Part shown: piece after piece, positions 35,772 to 43,869 of the stretch | Layout of the letters: every line of letters starts with the position of its first letter | Position numbering within the stretch: the stretch's first letter is position 1 | Origin: JAEUKQ01 sp044227605 | Lineage (GTDB): Bacteria; Pseudomonadota; Alphaproteobacteria; JAEUKQ01 | NCBI GenBank assembly: GCA_044227605.1 | Contig: JBGAWJ010000002.1 | Coordinates: forward strand, 1 to 56,496 | Length of the DNA: 56,496 bases | Direction: 5' to 3' | Translations under genes and position numbers: made by a program | The notes under the pieces: generated by a model | Told to the model about the DNA's origin: nothing | The model's database searches: none | Seen by the model: the letters and a program-made list of their open reading frames with translations, nothing else

Positions 35772-37088
35772 ATGAAAAGCGAGGATATTGTGGCCGAGCC
35801 GAAAATTGTTACCTTTGGCTGTCGTTTGAACAGTTATGAATCGGGTGTCATGCGCCAGCATTTGCAGCAATTGCCTGCGGATGATGTCATTGTGGTCAAC
35901 AGCTGCGCGGTGACGGGCGAGGCCGAACGCCAGGTCAAACAAAGCATCCGCAAATTGCGCCGGGAAAATCCGACTGCTAAAATCCTGGTAACCGGTTGTG
36001 CCGCCCAATTACACCCGGATGATTTTGCTAAAATGCCCGAGGTGAATGGCGTGTTCGGCAACCGCGAGAAACTGGATCCCATCCGGTTGGCCGAATTTGT
36101 GGGGGTAAAACCTCAAGAATTGCCCGTGACACCAACCCCGGTCGCTGTTCAAAACATCATGGAGGTGCGGGAAACTGCCCATCATCTCCTGAGCGGGATT
36201 GATCAGCGCACCCGTGCTTTCCTGCAAATTCAGCAAGGCTGCGATCACCGCTGCACCTTCTACATCATTCCCTATGCCCGCGGCAACAGCCGCAGTACGC
36301 CTGCGGATCAGATTATCCACCAGATCCAGCATTTAATGGAAGCAGGGGTCGGGGAAGTGGTATTGACGGGGGTTGACATCACCTCTTATGGGCGTGATTT
36401 GCCAACCCCCTTAAGTTTGGGGGAATTAACTCAACAAATTTTGCGGCAAGTGCCCCAATTACCCCGGTTGCGTCTGTCATCGATTGACCCGATTGAAATA
36501 GATCCGGCCTTATGGGAAGCGGTGAAAAGCGAACCCCGGCTGATGCCCCATCTGCATTTAAGCCTGCAGGCAGGTGATACCATGATTTTGAAGCGCATGA
36601 AACGCCGCCATTCCGCTGAGCAGGCGGTAAAACTATGCGATGATTTGCGTGCCTTGCGCCCTGATATCGCCTTGGGGGCAGATATCATTGCCGGATTCCC
36701 AACCGAGGATGAGGCGATGTTCCAAAACAGCCTGCGCCATGTGCAGGAGTGCGGGATCAGTTTCCTGCATGTGTTCCCTTATTCCTCGCGCACCGGCACG
36801 CCAGCCGCCAAAATGCCGCAAGTACCGGTTGAGGTGCGGCGGGAACGGGCAGGGCGTTTGCGGGAAATGGGCGACCTACAGCGGCAATTATTCTTTCAAA
36901 GCCAACAGGGCAAAATCCAACAGATATTGGTTGAAAAAACCGAAAGTGATTACGCAACCGGCCACAGCCAACATTTCGCCCCGGTTCGGTTAAGCACGCC
37001 CGCCAAAATCGGCAGTATTGTACAAGCGGTTGTCACGGGTTGGCAATCCACTTATTTGCTGGCAGATATCCAAGGGAGTGTCGTATGA
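35772..37088 (+). CDS. mtaB: tRNA (N6-threonylcarbamoyladenosine37-C2)-methylthiotransferase MtaB, with altered radical-SAM motif
   Basis: MtaB converts t6A37 to ms2t6A in tRNAs using two 4Fe-4S clusters. The N-terminal MTTase domain keeps its three Cys (FGCRLNSYES, NSCAVTGEAE, VTGCAAQL). The radical-SAM domain should carry CxxxCxxC, but here it reads C157-DHR-C161-TF-Y164: the codon at 36261-36263 is TAC where TGC is expected. The surrounding IIPYARGNSRS is normal. The substrate-binding GVDITSYGRD and the C-terminal TRAM-like segment are intact. The protein of 438 residues is otherwise complete. With one cluster ligand lost, activity is doubtful unless this is a read error. The start could also be GTG 35790. 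It overlaps ftsY by four bases. Confidence 0.88.
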   Translation: MKSEDIVAEPKIVTFGCRLNSYESGVMRQHLQQLPADDVIVVNSCAVTGEAERQVKQSIRKLRRENPTAKILVTGCAAQLHPDDFAKMPEVNGVFGNREKLDPIRLAEFVGVKPQELPVTPTPVAVQNIMEVRETAHHLLSGIDQRTRAFLQIQQGCDHRCTFYIIPYARGNSRSTPADQIIHQIQHLMEAGVGEVVLTGVDITSYGRDLPTPLSLGELTQQILRQVPQLPRLRLSSIDPIEIDPALWEAVKSEPRLMPHLHLSLQAGDTMILKRMKRRHSAEQAVKLCDDLRALRPDIALGADIIAGFPTEDEAMFQNSLRHVQECGISFLHVFPYSSRTGTPAAKMPQVPVEVRRERAGRLREMGDLQRQLFFQSQQGKIQQILVEKTESDYATGHSQHFAPVRLSTPAKIGSIVQAVVTGWQSTYLLADIQGSVV

Positions 37089-38038
37089 AAAAAGAAATCG
37101 GCAAACGAACGGGATGGTTCCGCAGGTTGGGCCAGGGGTTGCGCCGCACCTCCACGCGTCTGGTTGACGGCATTTCTGGCGTTTTCACGGGCAAACGTCC
37201 ACTTGATGCAGCCTCCCTCCAAGATATTGAAGAAACATTGATTGCTGCCGATTTGGGACCACAATTGGCCACCCGCCTGGTGCAGGATTTGGAGCGGTAT
37301 AAATTCGATAAAGCGGTTGATAGCAATGAGGTGCGTGAATTTTTGGCGGGTGAGGTTGCGAAGATCTTGGAACCGGTGGCCAAAACCCTGCCGCTGGGTA
37401 ATCATCACCCTAATGTGATTTTGGTGATCGGGGTGAATGGCAGTGGTAAAACCACGACCATTGGCAAGCTTGCGGCGCAATTTAAGGAAGACGGGAAAAA
37501 GGTTTTGATGGCGGCGGGTGATACCTTCCGTGCCGCAGCGATTGAACAATTAACGGTGTGGAGCCAGCGCGCGGGTGTTGCAATCATCACGCCGATGGCT
37601 GGCAGCAGCGATGCTGCGGGGTTGGCGTTTGAGGCACTCACTAAAGCGAAGGCGCAGAAAGATGATGTGCTGTTGATCGACACCGCCGGGCGTTTGCACA
37701 ACAAAGCTGATTTGATGGCGGAGCTGCAGAAAATTACCCGAGTCTTGAAAAAGATTGACCCGCAAGCCCCCCATCAAACCCTTTTGGTACTGGACGCTAC
37801 CATCGGCCAAAATGCGGTAACCCAGGTGGAAACTTTTAAATCTATTGTTCCCTTAACCGGATTGGTGGTGACCAAGCTGGACGGTACGGCCCGGGGCGGG
37901 GTGGTGGTGGCCTTGGCCGAGAAATTCCATTTGCCCATTTATGCGATTGGCGTTGGCGAAACCATTGATGATCTGCGCCCGTTTGAGGCGAAGAATTTTG
38001 CCAATTCCCTGATGGGTGTTGAGGAAGTTGAGGCGTGA
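37085..38038 (+). CDS. ftsY: Signal recognition particle receptor FtsY
   Basis: FtsY is the GTPase that docks SRP-bound ribosomes at the inner membrane. The N domain (residues about 1-90) is followed by the G domain with GVNGSGKTTTIGKLA (G1), AGDTFRAAAIEQL, DTAGR (G3) and TKLDGTARGG (G4). The 317-residue form lacks a long acidic A domain, as in many alphaproteobacteria. The ATG at 37085 overlaps the mtaB stop (ATGA), showing coupling. A hairpin terminator follows. Confidence 0.96.
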   Translation: MKKEIGKRTGWFRRLGQGLRRTSTRLVDGISGVFTGKRPLDAASLQDIEETLIAADLGPQLATRLVQDLERYKFDKAVDSNEVREFLAGEVAKILEPVAKTLPLGNHHPNVILVIGVNGSGKTTTIGKLAAQFKEDGKKVLMAAGDTFRAAAIEQLTVWSQRAGVAIITPMAGSSDAAGLAFEALTKAKAQKDDVLLIDTAGRLHNKADLMAELQKITRVLKKIDPQAPHQTLLVLDATIGQNAVTQVETFKSIVPLTGLVVTKLDGTARGGVVVALAEKFHLPIYAIGVGETIDDLRPFEAKNFANSLMGVEEVEA

Positions 38039-38075
38039 TCGGTTTCAAGCCCGCTCATTCAACAGGTGGCAATAA

Positions 38076-38112
38076 CCCCGGTTGTTTTGCAAGCAACCAG
38101 GGTTTTATTTTA
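38076..38112 (+). terminator. Rho-independent terminator of mtaB-ftsY
   Basis: CCCCGGTTG pairs with CAACCAGGG (one mismatch) across a nine-base loop and is followed by TTTTATTTT. It sits 37 bases after the ftsY stop. Confidence 0.75.
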
Positions 38113-38128
38113 CCTTAAAGTGCAGGAA

Positions 38129-38470
38129 TTAGTACTTGGATTCCTGTAAGGCACCCAACAAGGCCAGGACACCCCCAACCAGAATAATAGTTAACAAATA
38201 GCTGATGCCATAGCTGACAGCCAAACCAAAATACAAATAGGCTGCGGCCCCGCCGCTGACGATGACCAGCAGGCTGGCAAACGTTTTGGCTGACTCGCCA
38301 AATGTTTTGATGGCCAGATAAACGGAAACCAAACAAGCAACTGGCAAAATCCAAACCGAGAAATGAACGGCTGGAAAGCCGTCAATAATGTAATTAATTA
38401 ACCAAATCAACCCCTTTACTGTGCCGACAATGGCGGTAATAAATGCGACCAACGCCCCAATAATCCGCAT
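38129..38470 (-). CDS. Small integral membrane protein of unknown function
   Basis: The protein of 113 residues consists almost entirely of four hydrophobic helices (about residues 1-25, 33-50, 58-78 and 83-105) joined by short loops. The ATG at 38470 is chosen because AAAGGGAAAG lies just upstream; the frame extends to 38503. No family is recognised. It is convergent with ftsY and separate from the cyd operon. Confidence 0.65.
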   Translation of the reverse strand: MRIIGALVAFITAIVGTVKGLIWLINYIIDGFPAVHFSVWILPVACLVSVYLAIKTFGESAKTFASLLVIVSGGAAAYLYFGLAVSYGISYLLTIILVGGVLALLGALQESKY

Positions 38471-38649
38471 AATCTTTCCCTTTCTTATTGCTTTGTATAT
38501 CAAAAACCCGGAATACCCATTTAAATACTAGGATATATCAGAAATTACAAGGAAATTTATCGAAACTCAATGGGGTAAAGAAAATAATCAAAAAGAAGGG
38601 AGTTTTTGATAGAATTTAAGGGTATTTTAATGGCTGCATTATTATCCGA

Positions 38650-38886
38650 TTAATTTTTATCAAAAATTCCTGAGATTTTGGGTTCCCAAAAGACCCATTC
38701 TGTCCAAAGACCTGTTGTTGTACAAAAACCACGAGGAGTAACAAATTTCTCGTCTGTGGTAAATTCAAAAGTATCTTTCAAGGGATATTTGGATAATGAA
38801 GGAACTAAAAACCTTTTATGATTAAAGTGATCATGGATAGGCACAATTACCTGATGCCAGTCATAGAGTGTCAGATACCCTTCTTT
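38650..38886 (-). pseudogene. Possible C-terminal remnant of an unknown protein
   Basis: The minus strand reads 78 protein-like residues (YLTLYDWHQVIVPIH, FLVPSLSKYPLKDTFEF, TEWVFWEPKISG) to TAA at 38650, but the frame lacks an ATG and is closed upstream by TAA at 38887-38889. Further protein-like sequence (IDIHLDSAYLDSGN) continues before that stop. This looks like the decayed 3' end of a gene. The whole stretch 38471-39067 (about 600 bases, AT-rich) contains nothing else that I can support. Confidence 0.35.
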
Positions 38887-39067
38887 TTAATTGCCGCTGT
38901 CAAGATAAGCACTATCTAAATGAATATCAATTGACGCAGAGTGACGTAGAGATTAGCTATCTGAAAATTTCTGCTGTAAAATTTTAGCATCTGGAAAAGA
39001 CAATTATTCCCAATCTTCAGGCTGTGTTTTATAGACTCTCTAATTTGGCTTAAAAATTTAAATGATT

Positions 39068-39211
39068 TTAGGTTTTAGGGAGAATAGAATTTTCCTTCTC
39101 TGCCTGATCGTCCTCAATATCCCTATAGGCTTTCATTTCCAGCCACATAGCGTTCAGGATGGAAAAGCTACAGGCCAGGCCCAGTCCTAAAATCCAGCTA
39201 AAATACCACAT
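39068..39211 (-). CDS. cydX: Cytochrome bd oxidase small subunit CydX
   Basis: This 47-residue protein begins MWYFSWILGLGLACSFSILNAMWLE, the hallmark of CydX/YbgT: a Trp-Tyr-Phe start, one membrane helix and a Glu-containing end of the helix. A charged cytoplasmic tail follows. AAAGGAGG stands eight bases before the ATG. It closes the cydABX operon, 40 bases after cydB. CydX stabilises the heme-containing CydA-CydB core. Confidence 0.88.
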   Translation of the reverse strand: MWYFSWILGLGLACSFSILNAMWLEMKAYRDIEDDQAEKENSILPKT

Positions 39212-39251
39212 GGGTGCCTCCTTTTATAACTTTGTAAAACCGTTGTCTTGA

Positions 39252-40409
39252 TTAATAGGATCCCTTGTCATCCTCGCGGATATGTTCAATGGTGACCGGC
39301 CCACGCAGCACGCGGAACACCCAGGTGGTATAGGTCAGGACGATGGGCAAAAACACCACCACCGCAATCAGCATCCACCATAAGGTCAAATGTGAGGAAG
39401 AGGCATCCCATACCAGCAGGCTAGAGGCTGGGTCAAGTGAGGATGGCAGGATAAACGGGAACATACTAAGCCCTACCGTGCCGATAATGCCTGCAATAGC
39501 TAAACCACTGCAGATAAAACCCAACCAAACGAGGCGCCGCCCCAAGGAGATAGAGGCCACAAGTGCCCCTAAAATCCCCACTATGGGTGCAGCCATCATC
39601 CAAGGATATAATTGATAATTCCCTAACCAAGCACCCATCTCCCGTCCCACTGTTTTGGCAAGGGGGTTCGAAGCGGCCTGCGGGTCAATCGCCTGGGTAA
39701 TGTGATAGCCATCCAATCCCCAATATCCCGACAGCATCCACAGTCCCGTTGCCGTAAACAGCAAGGCGGTGAGGATGGCCGCCCATTGGCCTGCCTTGGC
39801 GGCGCGATTGCGGACAATTCCGGTGGTTTTAAATTGTAAAAAGGCCGCCCCATGCATGACCAGCATACCAACGCTAACCAGCCCCGCAACCAGCGGAAGA
39901 GGGGTTAAAAGAGATAGTAATCCACCTTCCAGGTTCAAGCGCATATCGCCGTCAAAACGGAAAGGCAGTCCCAGTAGCACATTACCCATGGCAACGCCAA
40001 ACAGCAAAGCTGGTAAAAACCCGCCCAGGAAAATCACCCGGTCCCACCATTTCCGCCAAGTGGGATTCAGCAGTTTGGAGCGGTATTTAAAGCCGACGGG
40101 CCTTAAAATCAACGCGCCCAACACTGCCAGCATCGCCAAATAAAGGCCGGAGAAAGCCACGGCATAAATGGCGGGCCAGGCGGCAAAAAGGGCACCCCCG
40201 CCTAAGATGAACCAAACCTGGTTGCCTTCCCACACCGGTCCAATGGTATTCAGCAGTACGCGGCGTTCATCATCATTTTTAGCGATAAAAGGCAATAAGG
40301 TTGCGACCCCCAAATCAAACCCGTCCATCACGGCAAAGCCGATCAGTAAAACCCCCAGCAACACCCACCAAATCAGCCGCAAGGCTTCGTAATCGAGTAA
40401 AATCGGCAT
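39252..40409 (-). CDS. cydB: Cytochrome bd ubiquinol oxidase subunit II
   Basis: CydB is the structural partner of CydA in the bd-type oxidase. The start MPILLDYEALRLIWWVLLG and the motif GFAVMDGFDLGVATLLPF, followed by GPVWEGNQVWFILGGGALFAAWP, are diagnostic. Eight or nine hydrophobic helices are visible across 385 residues. It follows cydA by 11 bases. Confidence 0.96.
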   Translation of the reverse strand: MPILLDYEALRLIWWVLLGVLLIGFAVMDGFDLGVATLLPFIAKNDDERRVLLNTIGPVWEGNQVWFILGGGALFAAWPAIYAVAFSGLYLAMLAVLGALILRPVGFKYRSKLLNPTWRKWWDRVIFLGGFLPALLFGVAMGNVLLGLPFRFDGDMRLNLEGGLLSLLTPLPLVAGLVSVGMLVMHGAAFLQFKTTGIVRNRAAKAGQWAAILTALLFTATGLWMLSGYWGLDGYHITQAIDPQAASNPLAKTVGREMGAWLGNYQLYPWMMAAPIVGILGALVASISLGRRLVWLGFICSGLAIAGIIGTVGLSMFPFILPSSLDPASSLLVWDASSSHLTLWWMLIAVVVFLPIVLTYTTWVFRVLRGPVTIEHIREDDKGSY

Positions 40410-40420
40410 GGATGGCCTCC

Positions 40421-41974
40421 TTAATTGGTGGTAATAGGCAAGGTGGATGAAGGTGTCAGGGTTTTATCTGGCCCTAGGCGCACATATTTAAACATCAGGA
40501 ATAAATCAACCACGGCTAAGGCCGTATAAAACACGGCAAAGCCAACTAAACTGATCCACACCTGGCCGCTGCTGACCGAGGACGCGCCCAGGAAAGTTGG
40601 TAGGATCCCCTCAATAATCCAGGGTTGGCGCCCGTATTCCGCCACAATCCACCCAAGTTCCGAGGCAATCCAAGGCAAGGGCAGGCTGCAGAAAGCCAGG
40701 CGTAAAAACCAACGATGCTGAAAATGCCGCTTGGCCGAAAGGTAAAAGGCCAGTGTAAATAAGAAAATGAAAAACATCCCCAGTGCTACCATCACCCGAA
40801 ACGACCAAAACATCACCAGCACATCCGGCACCAGGGTTTTGGCAGCTGTCGCAATATGATCGGGGGTGGCGGTGGTGATGTCGCTTAAAAAGCGCCGCAG
40901 CAATAAAGCATAACCCATATCTTGGCCATGTTCTTCAAAATCCTTAAGTGCCGGTTGATTGGCGCGGTCTTGCTTTAAAATTTGCAACGCACGGTAAGCA
41001 ATGAGGCCTGAGGCAATGCGTTTTTCACCATGCGCAACCAGTTGGTTGATTCCAGGCAGTTCTTTATCAAAGGAACGGGTCGTAATCAACCCCAGTATCC
41101 AAGGCACTTTCACTTCAAAATGAGTTTTGCCTGCCGCTTGGTCGGGCCAACCGAACAGGGTGAAGCCAGCGGGGGCCGCCTCCGTATCCCACATCGCCTC
41201 AATCGCCGCAAGCTTCATCTTTTGATGTTCGGTTGCCACATAGCCGCTTTCATCGCCTAGCACCACGACCGACAGGGCGGATGCCAGGCCGAAACTGGCG
41301 GCTACGGTAAAGGAACGCTTGGCAAATTCGGTATGGCGTCCCTTTAGCAAATACCAGCAACTGATCGCCAATACAAAAATTGCCCCCGTTACGTAGCCTG
41401 CGCTGACGGTATGGACGAATTTAGCTTGTGCAACCGGATTAAAAAACACCTCAGACAACGAAGTCAATTCCATCCGCATCGTATCCATGTTAAAGGCGGC
41501 ACCTACCGGATTTTGCATCCAGCCATTGGCAATCAAAATCCACAGCGCCGAAAAATTAGCGCCAATCGCCATCAGCCAGGTGGCGGTTAAATGCCCGCGC
41601 TTGCTTAGCCGCTTCCAGCCGAAGAAAAACAAGCCGATGAAGGTGGATTCCAGGAAAAAAGCCATTAATCCTTCAACCGCTAAGGGTACGCCAAAAATAT
41701 CCCCCACATAATGGGAGTAGTAGGCCCAGTTGGTGCCAAACTGAAATTCCATGGTAATGCCAGTAGCAACGCCCATGGCGACGTTAATGCCAAATAACAC
41801 GCCCCAAAATTTGGTCATTTGCCGCCAAATTTCTTTGCCCGTCATCACATACACGCTTTCCATAATGGCAAGTAAGATGGACAATCCCAAAGTCAGTGGG
41901 ACAAACAGAAAGTGATAAAGCGCAGTTAAAGCGAATTGGATCCTGGAAAGGTTGACCACTTCCATATCAATCAT
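40421..41974 (-). CDS. cydA: Cytochrome bd ubiquinol oxidase subunit I
   Basis: CydA carries hemes b558, b595 and d and the quinol site. The heme-ligand His is in ALYHFLFVPLTLGLS near the N-terminus; the KLAAIEAMWDTE segment contains the Q-loop Lys and Glu, and GRQPWIIEGILPT is the classical GRQPW motif. Length of 517 residues with a rather short Q-loop suggests the S-type (Cio-like) form. The gene overlaps the upstream small gene by four bases. Confidence 0.96.
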   Translation of the reverse strand: MIDMEVVNLSRIQFALTALYHFLFVPLTLGLSILLAIMESVYVMTGKEIWRQMTKFWGVLFGINVAMGVATGITMEFQFGTNWAYYSHYVGDIFGVPLAVEGLMAFFLESTFIGLFFFGWKRLSKRGHLTATWLMAIGANFSALWILIANGWMQNPVGAAFNMDTMRMELTSLSEVFFNPVAQAKFVHTVSAGYVTGAIFVLAISCWYLLKGRHTEFAKRSFTVAASFGLASALSVVVLGDESGYVATEHQKMKLAAIEAMWDTEAAPAGFTLFGWPDQAAGKTHFEVKVPWILGLITTRSFDKELPGINQLVAHGEKRIASGLIAYRALQILKQDRANQPALKDFEEHGQDMGYALLLRRFLSDITTATPDHIATAAKTLVPDVLVMFWSFRVMVALGMFFIFLFTLAFYLSAKRHFQHRWFLRLAFCSLPLPWIASELGWIVAEYGRQPWIIEGILPTFLGASSVSSGQVWISLVGFAVFYTALAVVDLFLMFKYVRLGPDKTLTPSSTLPITTN

Positions 41975-42171
41975 GGGGCACCTGCGGGGTTTAAAAGGAA
42001 TTGCTGTTCAACACGTTCCGGGCTGATGTGGGGGCGATGTTCGCCATTAAACCACCAAAAACGCATCACTATTAAGATAACCATTTTTAAAACCAAAACC
42101 AACCATATTTTCCGCCATAATCGTTGCAGGGGGGAAGGGGTAGTTAGGATATGAAGGTTGTTGGGGTTCAT
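41971..42171 (-). CDS. cydP: Small membrane protein upstream of cydAB, CydP-like
   Basis: The 66-residue protein has one hydrophobic helix (KIWLVLVLKMVILIVMRFWW) with a Lys in its middle, then a soluble tail with SPERVEQQFL. This matches the layout of the proposed bd-oxidase small subunit CydP, encoded just before cydA. Its stop overlaps the cydA start by four bases, so it is the first gene of the operon. The ATG at 42171 is used; the frame reaches back to 42186. Confidence 0.65.
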   Translation of the reverse strand: MNPNNLHILTTPSPLQRLWRKIWLVLVLKMVILIVMRFWWFNGEHRPHISPERVEQQFLLNPAGAP

Positions 42172-42310
42172 TGGCTTGCCTATCATAAAACCAGCAACGG
42201 ATTGCCAGAATTGCCGAATACCTTATAAAATATAAAAGGATGAAGAAGCTAGCTGCAAGCAGAAAAAGCAAGTCGGCGGATATATTTTGTCGCAGACAAT
42301 TAAACCGCGT

Positions 42311-42340
42311 AAAAGAAAAACGGCCTTCCGCAAAAGGCCG
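42311..42340 (-). terminator. Rho-independent terminator of cspA
   Basis: On the minus strand CGGCCTT pairs perfectly with AAGGCCG across a six-base loop and is followed by TTTTTCTTTT. It lies about 50 bases after the cspA stop. Confidence 0.8.
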
Positions 42341-42344
42341 CCCA

Positions 42345-42374
42345 GTCAATCGAAGCCGGGTCAATCGAAGCCGT
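42345..42374. repeat. Tandem 15-base repeat, two copies
   Basis: GTCAATCGAAGCCGG is followed directly by GTCAATCGAAGCCGT. The pair lies between the cspA stop and its terminator, so it is transcribed as 3' untranslated RNA. Confidence 0.6.
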
Positions 42375-42388
42375 GACTGTGATGTGAA

Positions 42389-42592
42389 TTAAAGCAATTT
42401 CAAAGTTACGGCGGAGGTTTTGCCGCGGTTATTGGCTAATTCATAGGTGATTTTCTGACCTTCCGGCAAGGTGCTGATCCCGGATTGCTCTAACGCCGAA
42501 ATATGTACGAAAACATCTTGCGAATTGTCTTCGGGTTGGATGAAGCCATAACCTTTTTTGAAATTAAACCATTTAACGGTACCAATTGCCAA
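42389..42592 (-). CDS. cspA: Cold-shock protein, CspA family
   Basis: A 67-residue single OB-fold protein with the RNP1 motif KGYGFIQ and the RNP2 motif VFVHISAL, which bind single-stranded nucleic acid. GTVKWFNFKKGYGFI is the standard start. The start codon is TTG: AGGAGG stands five bases before it and no ATG is available. The 269-base upstream region has room for the long leader typical of cold-shock messages, though no structure is claimed. Confidence 0.93.
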   Translation of the reverse strand: MAIGTVKWFNFKKGYGFIQPEDNSQDVFVHISALEQSGISTLPEGQKITYELANNRGKTSAVTLKLL

Positions 42593-42861
42593 TGAAGCCT
42601 CCTGAATGAAATAATAGTGCCCAAGACCGCAGCCATGAGATCAACCCTATCCGTTGACGGGATAAGGAAAAACGTAACAAAAATGAAAGCTTATCGACTT
42701 AAGGCCTTGCTATCACTTCTGATCAGCTTCCCTATCTTTCAAACCAGATAGGTCGTAGATTGTAGGATAAAAGCTTTGCCTCCGCAAGCAAAATTCCCCT
42801 GCGGCACATCTCATCCATGCAGGTTACCCCGATGATATGCTTAAAAGCGATCTTTGGCCTG

Positions 42862-43848
42862 TTAAGAAGCCGGGGAATAGGCAACAATTTTTTGATCAAT
42901 GGCACCGAAAATGGACTGCCCCTGGACATCACGCATCTCAATCCGCACCTGGTCACCAAAACGCAAAAACGGTGTGCTTGGTTTGCCTGAAGCGATGGTT
43001 TCCAGCACTCTACGTTCAGCAATGCAAGAGGAGCCGACGCTTTGATCTTTATTGGAAACCGTGCCGGAGCCGATGATAGAACCCGCGGCCAACGATCGGG
43101 TTTTAGCCGCGTGGGCAATCAGTTGGGCAAAATCAAAAGTCATATCCACACCCGCATTCGGCTTGCCAAATAAGCTGTTATTGAGGTAGCTGTAAAGAGG
43201 CAGATGCAGTTTTTTCCCGTCCCAGGCTTGACCCAATTCATCGGGGGTGACTGCCACTGGTGAGAAAGACGAAGAAGGCTTGCTTTGAAAAAAGCCAAAA
43301 TTCTTGGCAAGTTCCCCGGGGATCAAATTCCGCAGTGACACATCATTGACCAGCAGCAGTAATTGAATATGCTGCACAGCTTTGGCGGCCGTAACCCCCA
43401 TCGGCACATCATCGGTGATGACAGCCACTTCTGCCTCAAAATCAATCCCCCAATCCTCCTGGGCCAACCGGACATCCTCACAAGGGCCTAAAAACGTATC
43501 CGAGCCGCCCTGATACATCAAAGGGTCCGTCCAGAAGCTGGCGGGCATATCCGCGCCGCGCGCTTTGCGTACCAATTCAACATGGGTGACATAAGCCGAT
43601 CCATCCGCCCATTGGAACGCCCGTGGCAAAGGTGCGGCACAGGCTTTGGCTACAAATGGGTGCGCCCCCTTCATTCGTCCTTGATTGAGTTGTTGGGACA
43701 GTTTTTGCAAGAGGGGGCTGGCCTTTTGCCAGTCATCCAACGCCTGTTGCAGGGTGGGGATCTCGGAAACAGCATATGATTGCAAATCGGTGCTGACCAC
43801 GATCAATTGCCCATCACGCCGGTGGTTTTTAAGGGTTGCCAGTTTCAT
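42862..43848 (-). CDS. Fumarylacetoacetate hydrolase family protein
   Basis: The FAH fold hydrolyses carbon-carbon bonds in acylpyruvates. The metal-site segment WGIDFEAEVAVITDD supplies the acidic ligands; LLLLVNDVSLRNLIPGEL and the GSGTVSNKD motif near residue 262 are typical. The length of 328 residues fits the bacterial two-domain form. It follows the homogentisate-dioxygenase-like gene by 21 bases, so fumarylacetoacetase of tyrosine catabolism (the last step, giving fumarate and acetoacetate) is the likely job. Confidence 0.88.
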   Translation of the reverse strand: MKLATLKNHRRDGQLIVVSTDLQSYAVSEIPTLQQALDDWQKASPLLQKLSQQLNQGRMKGAHPFVAKACAAPLPRAFQWADGSAYVTHVELVRKARGADMPASFWTDPLMYQGGSDTFLGPCEDVRLAQEDWGIDFEAEVAVITDDVPMGVTAAKAVQHIQLLLLVNDVSLRNLIPGELAKNFGFFQSKPSSSFSPVAVTPDELGQAWDGKKLHLPLYSYLNNSLFGKPNAGVDMTFDFAQLIAHAAKTRSLAAGSIIGSGTVSNKDQSVGSSCIAERRVLETIASGKPSTPFLRFGDQVRIEMRDVQGQSIFGAIDQKIVAYSPAS

Positions 43849-43869
43849 GTTAATTCATAGTATTTTGCA

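Noticed and set aside
42732..43118. 128-residue minus-strand frame over the end of the FAH-family gene
   Set aside because: It overlaps the clearly coding FAH C-terminus in another frame and shows no protein-like motifs.
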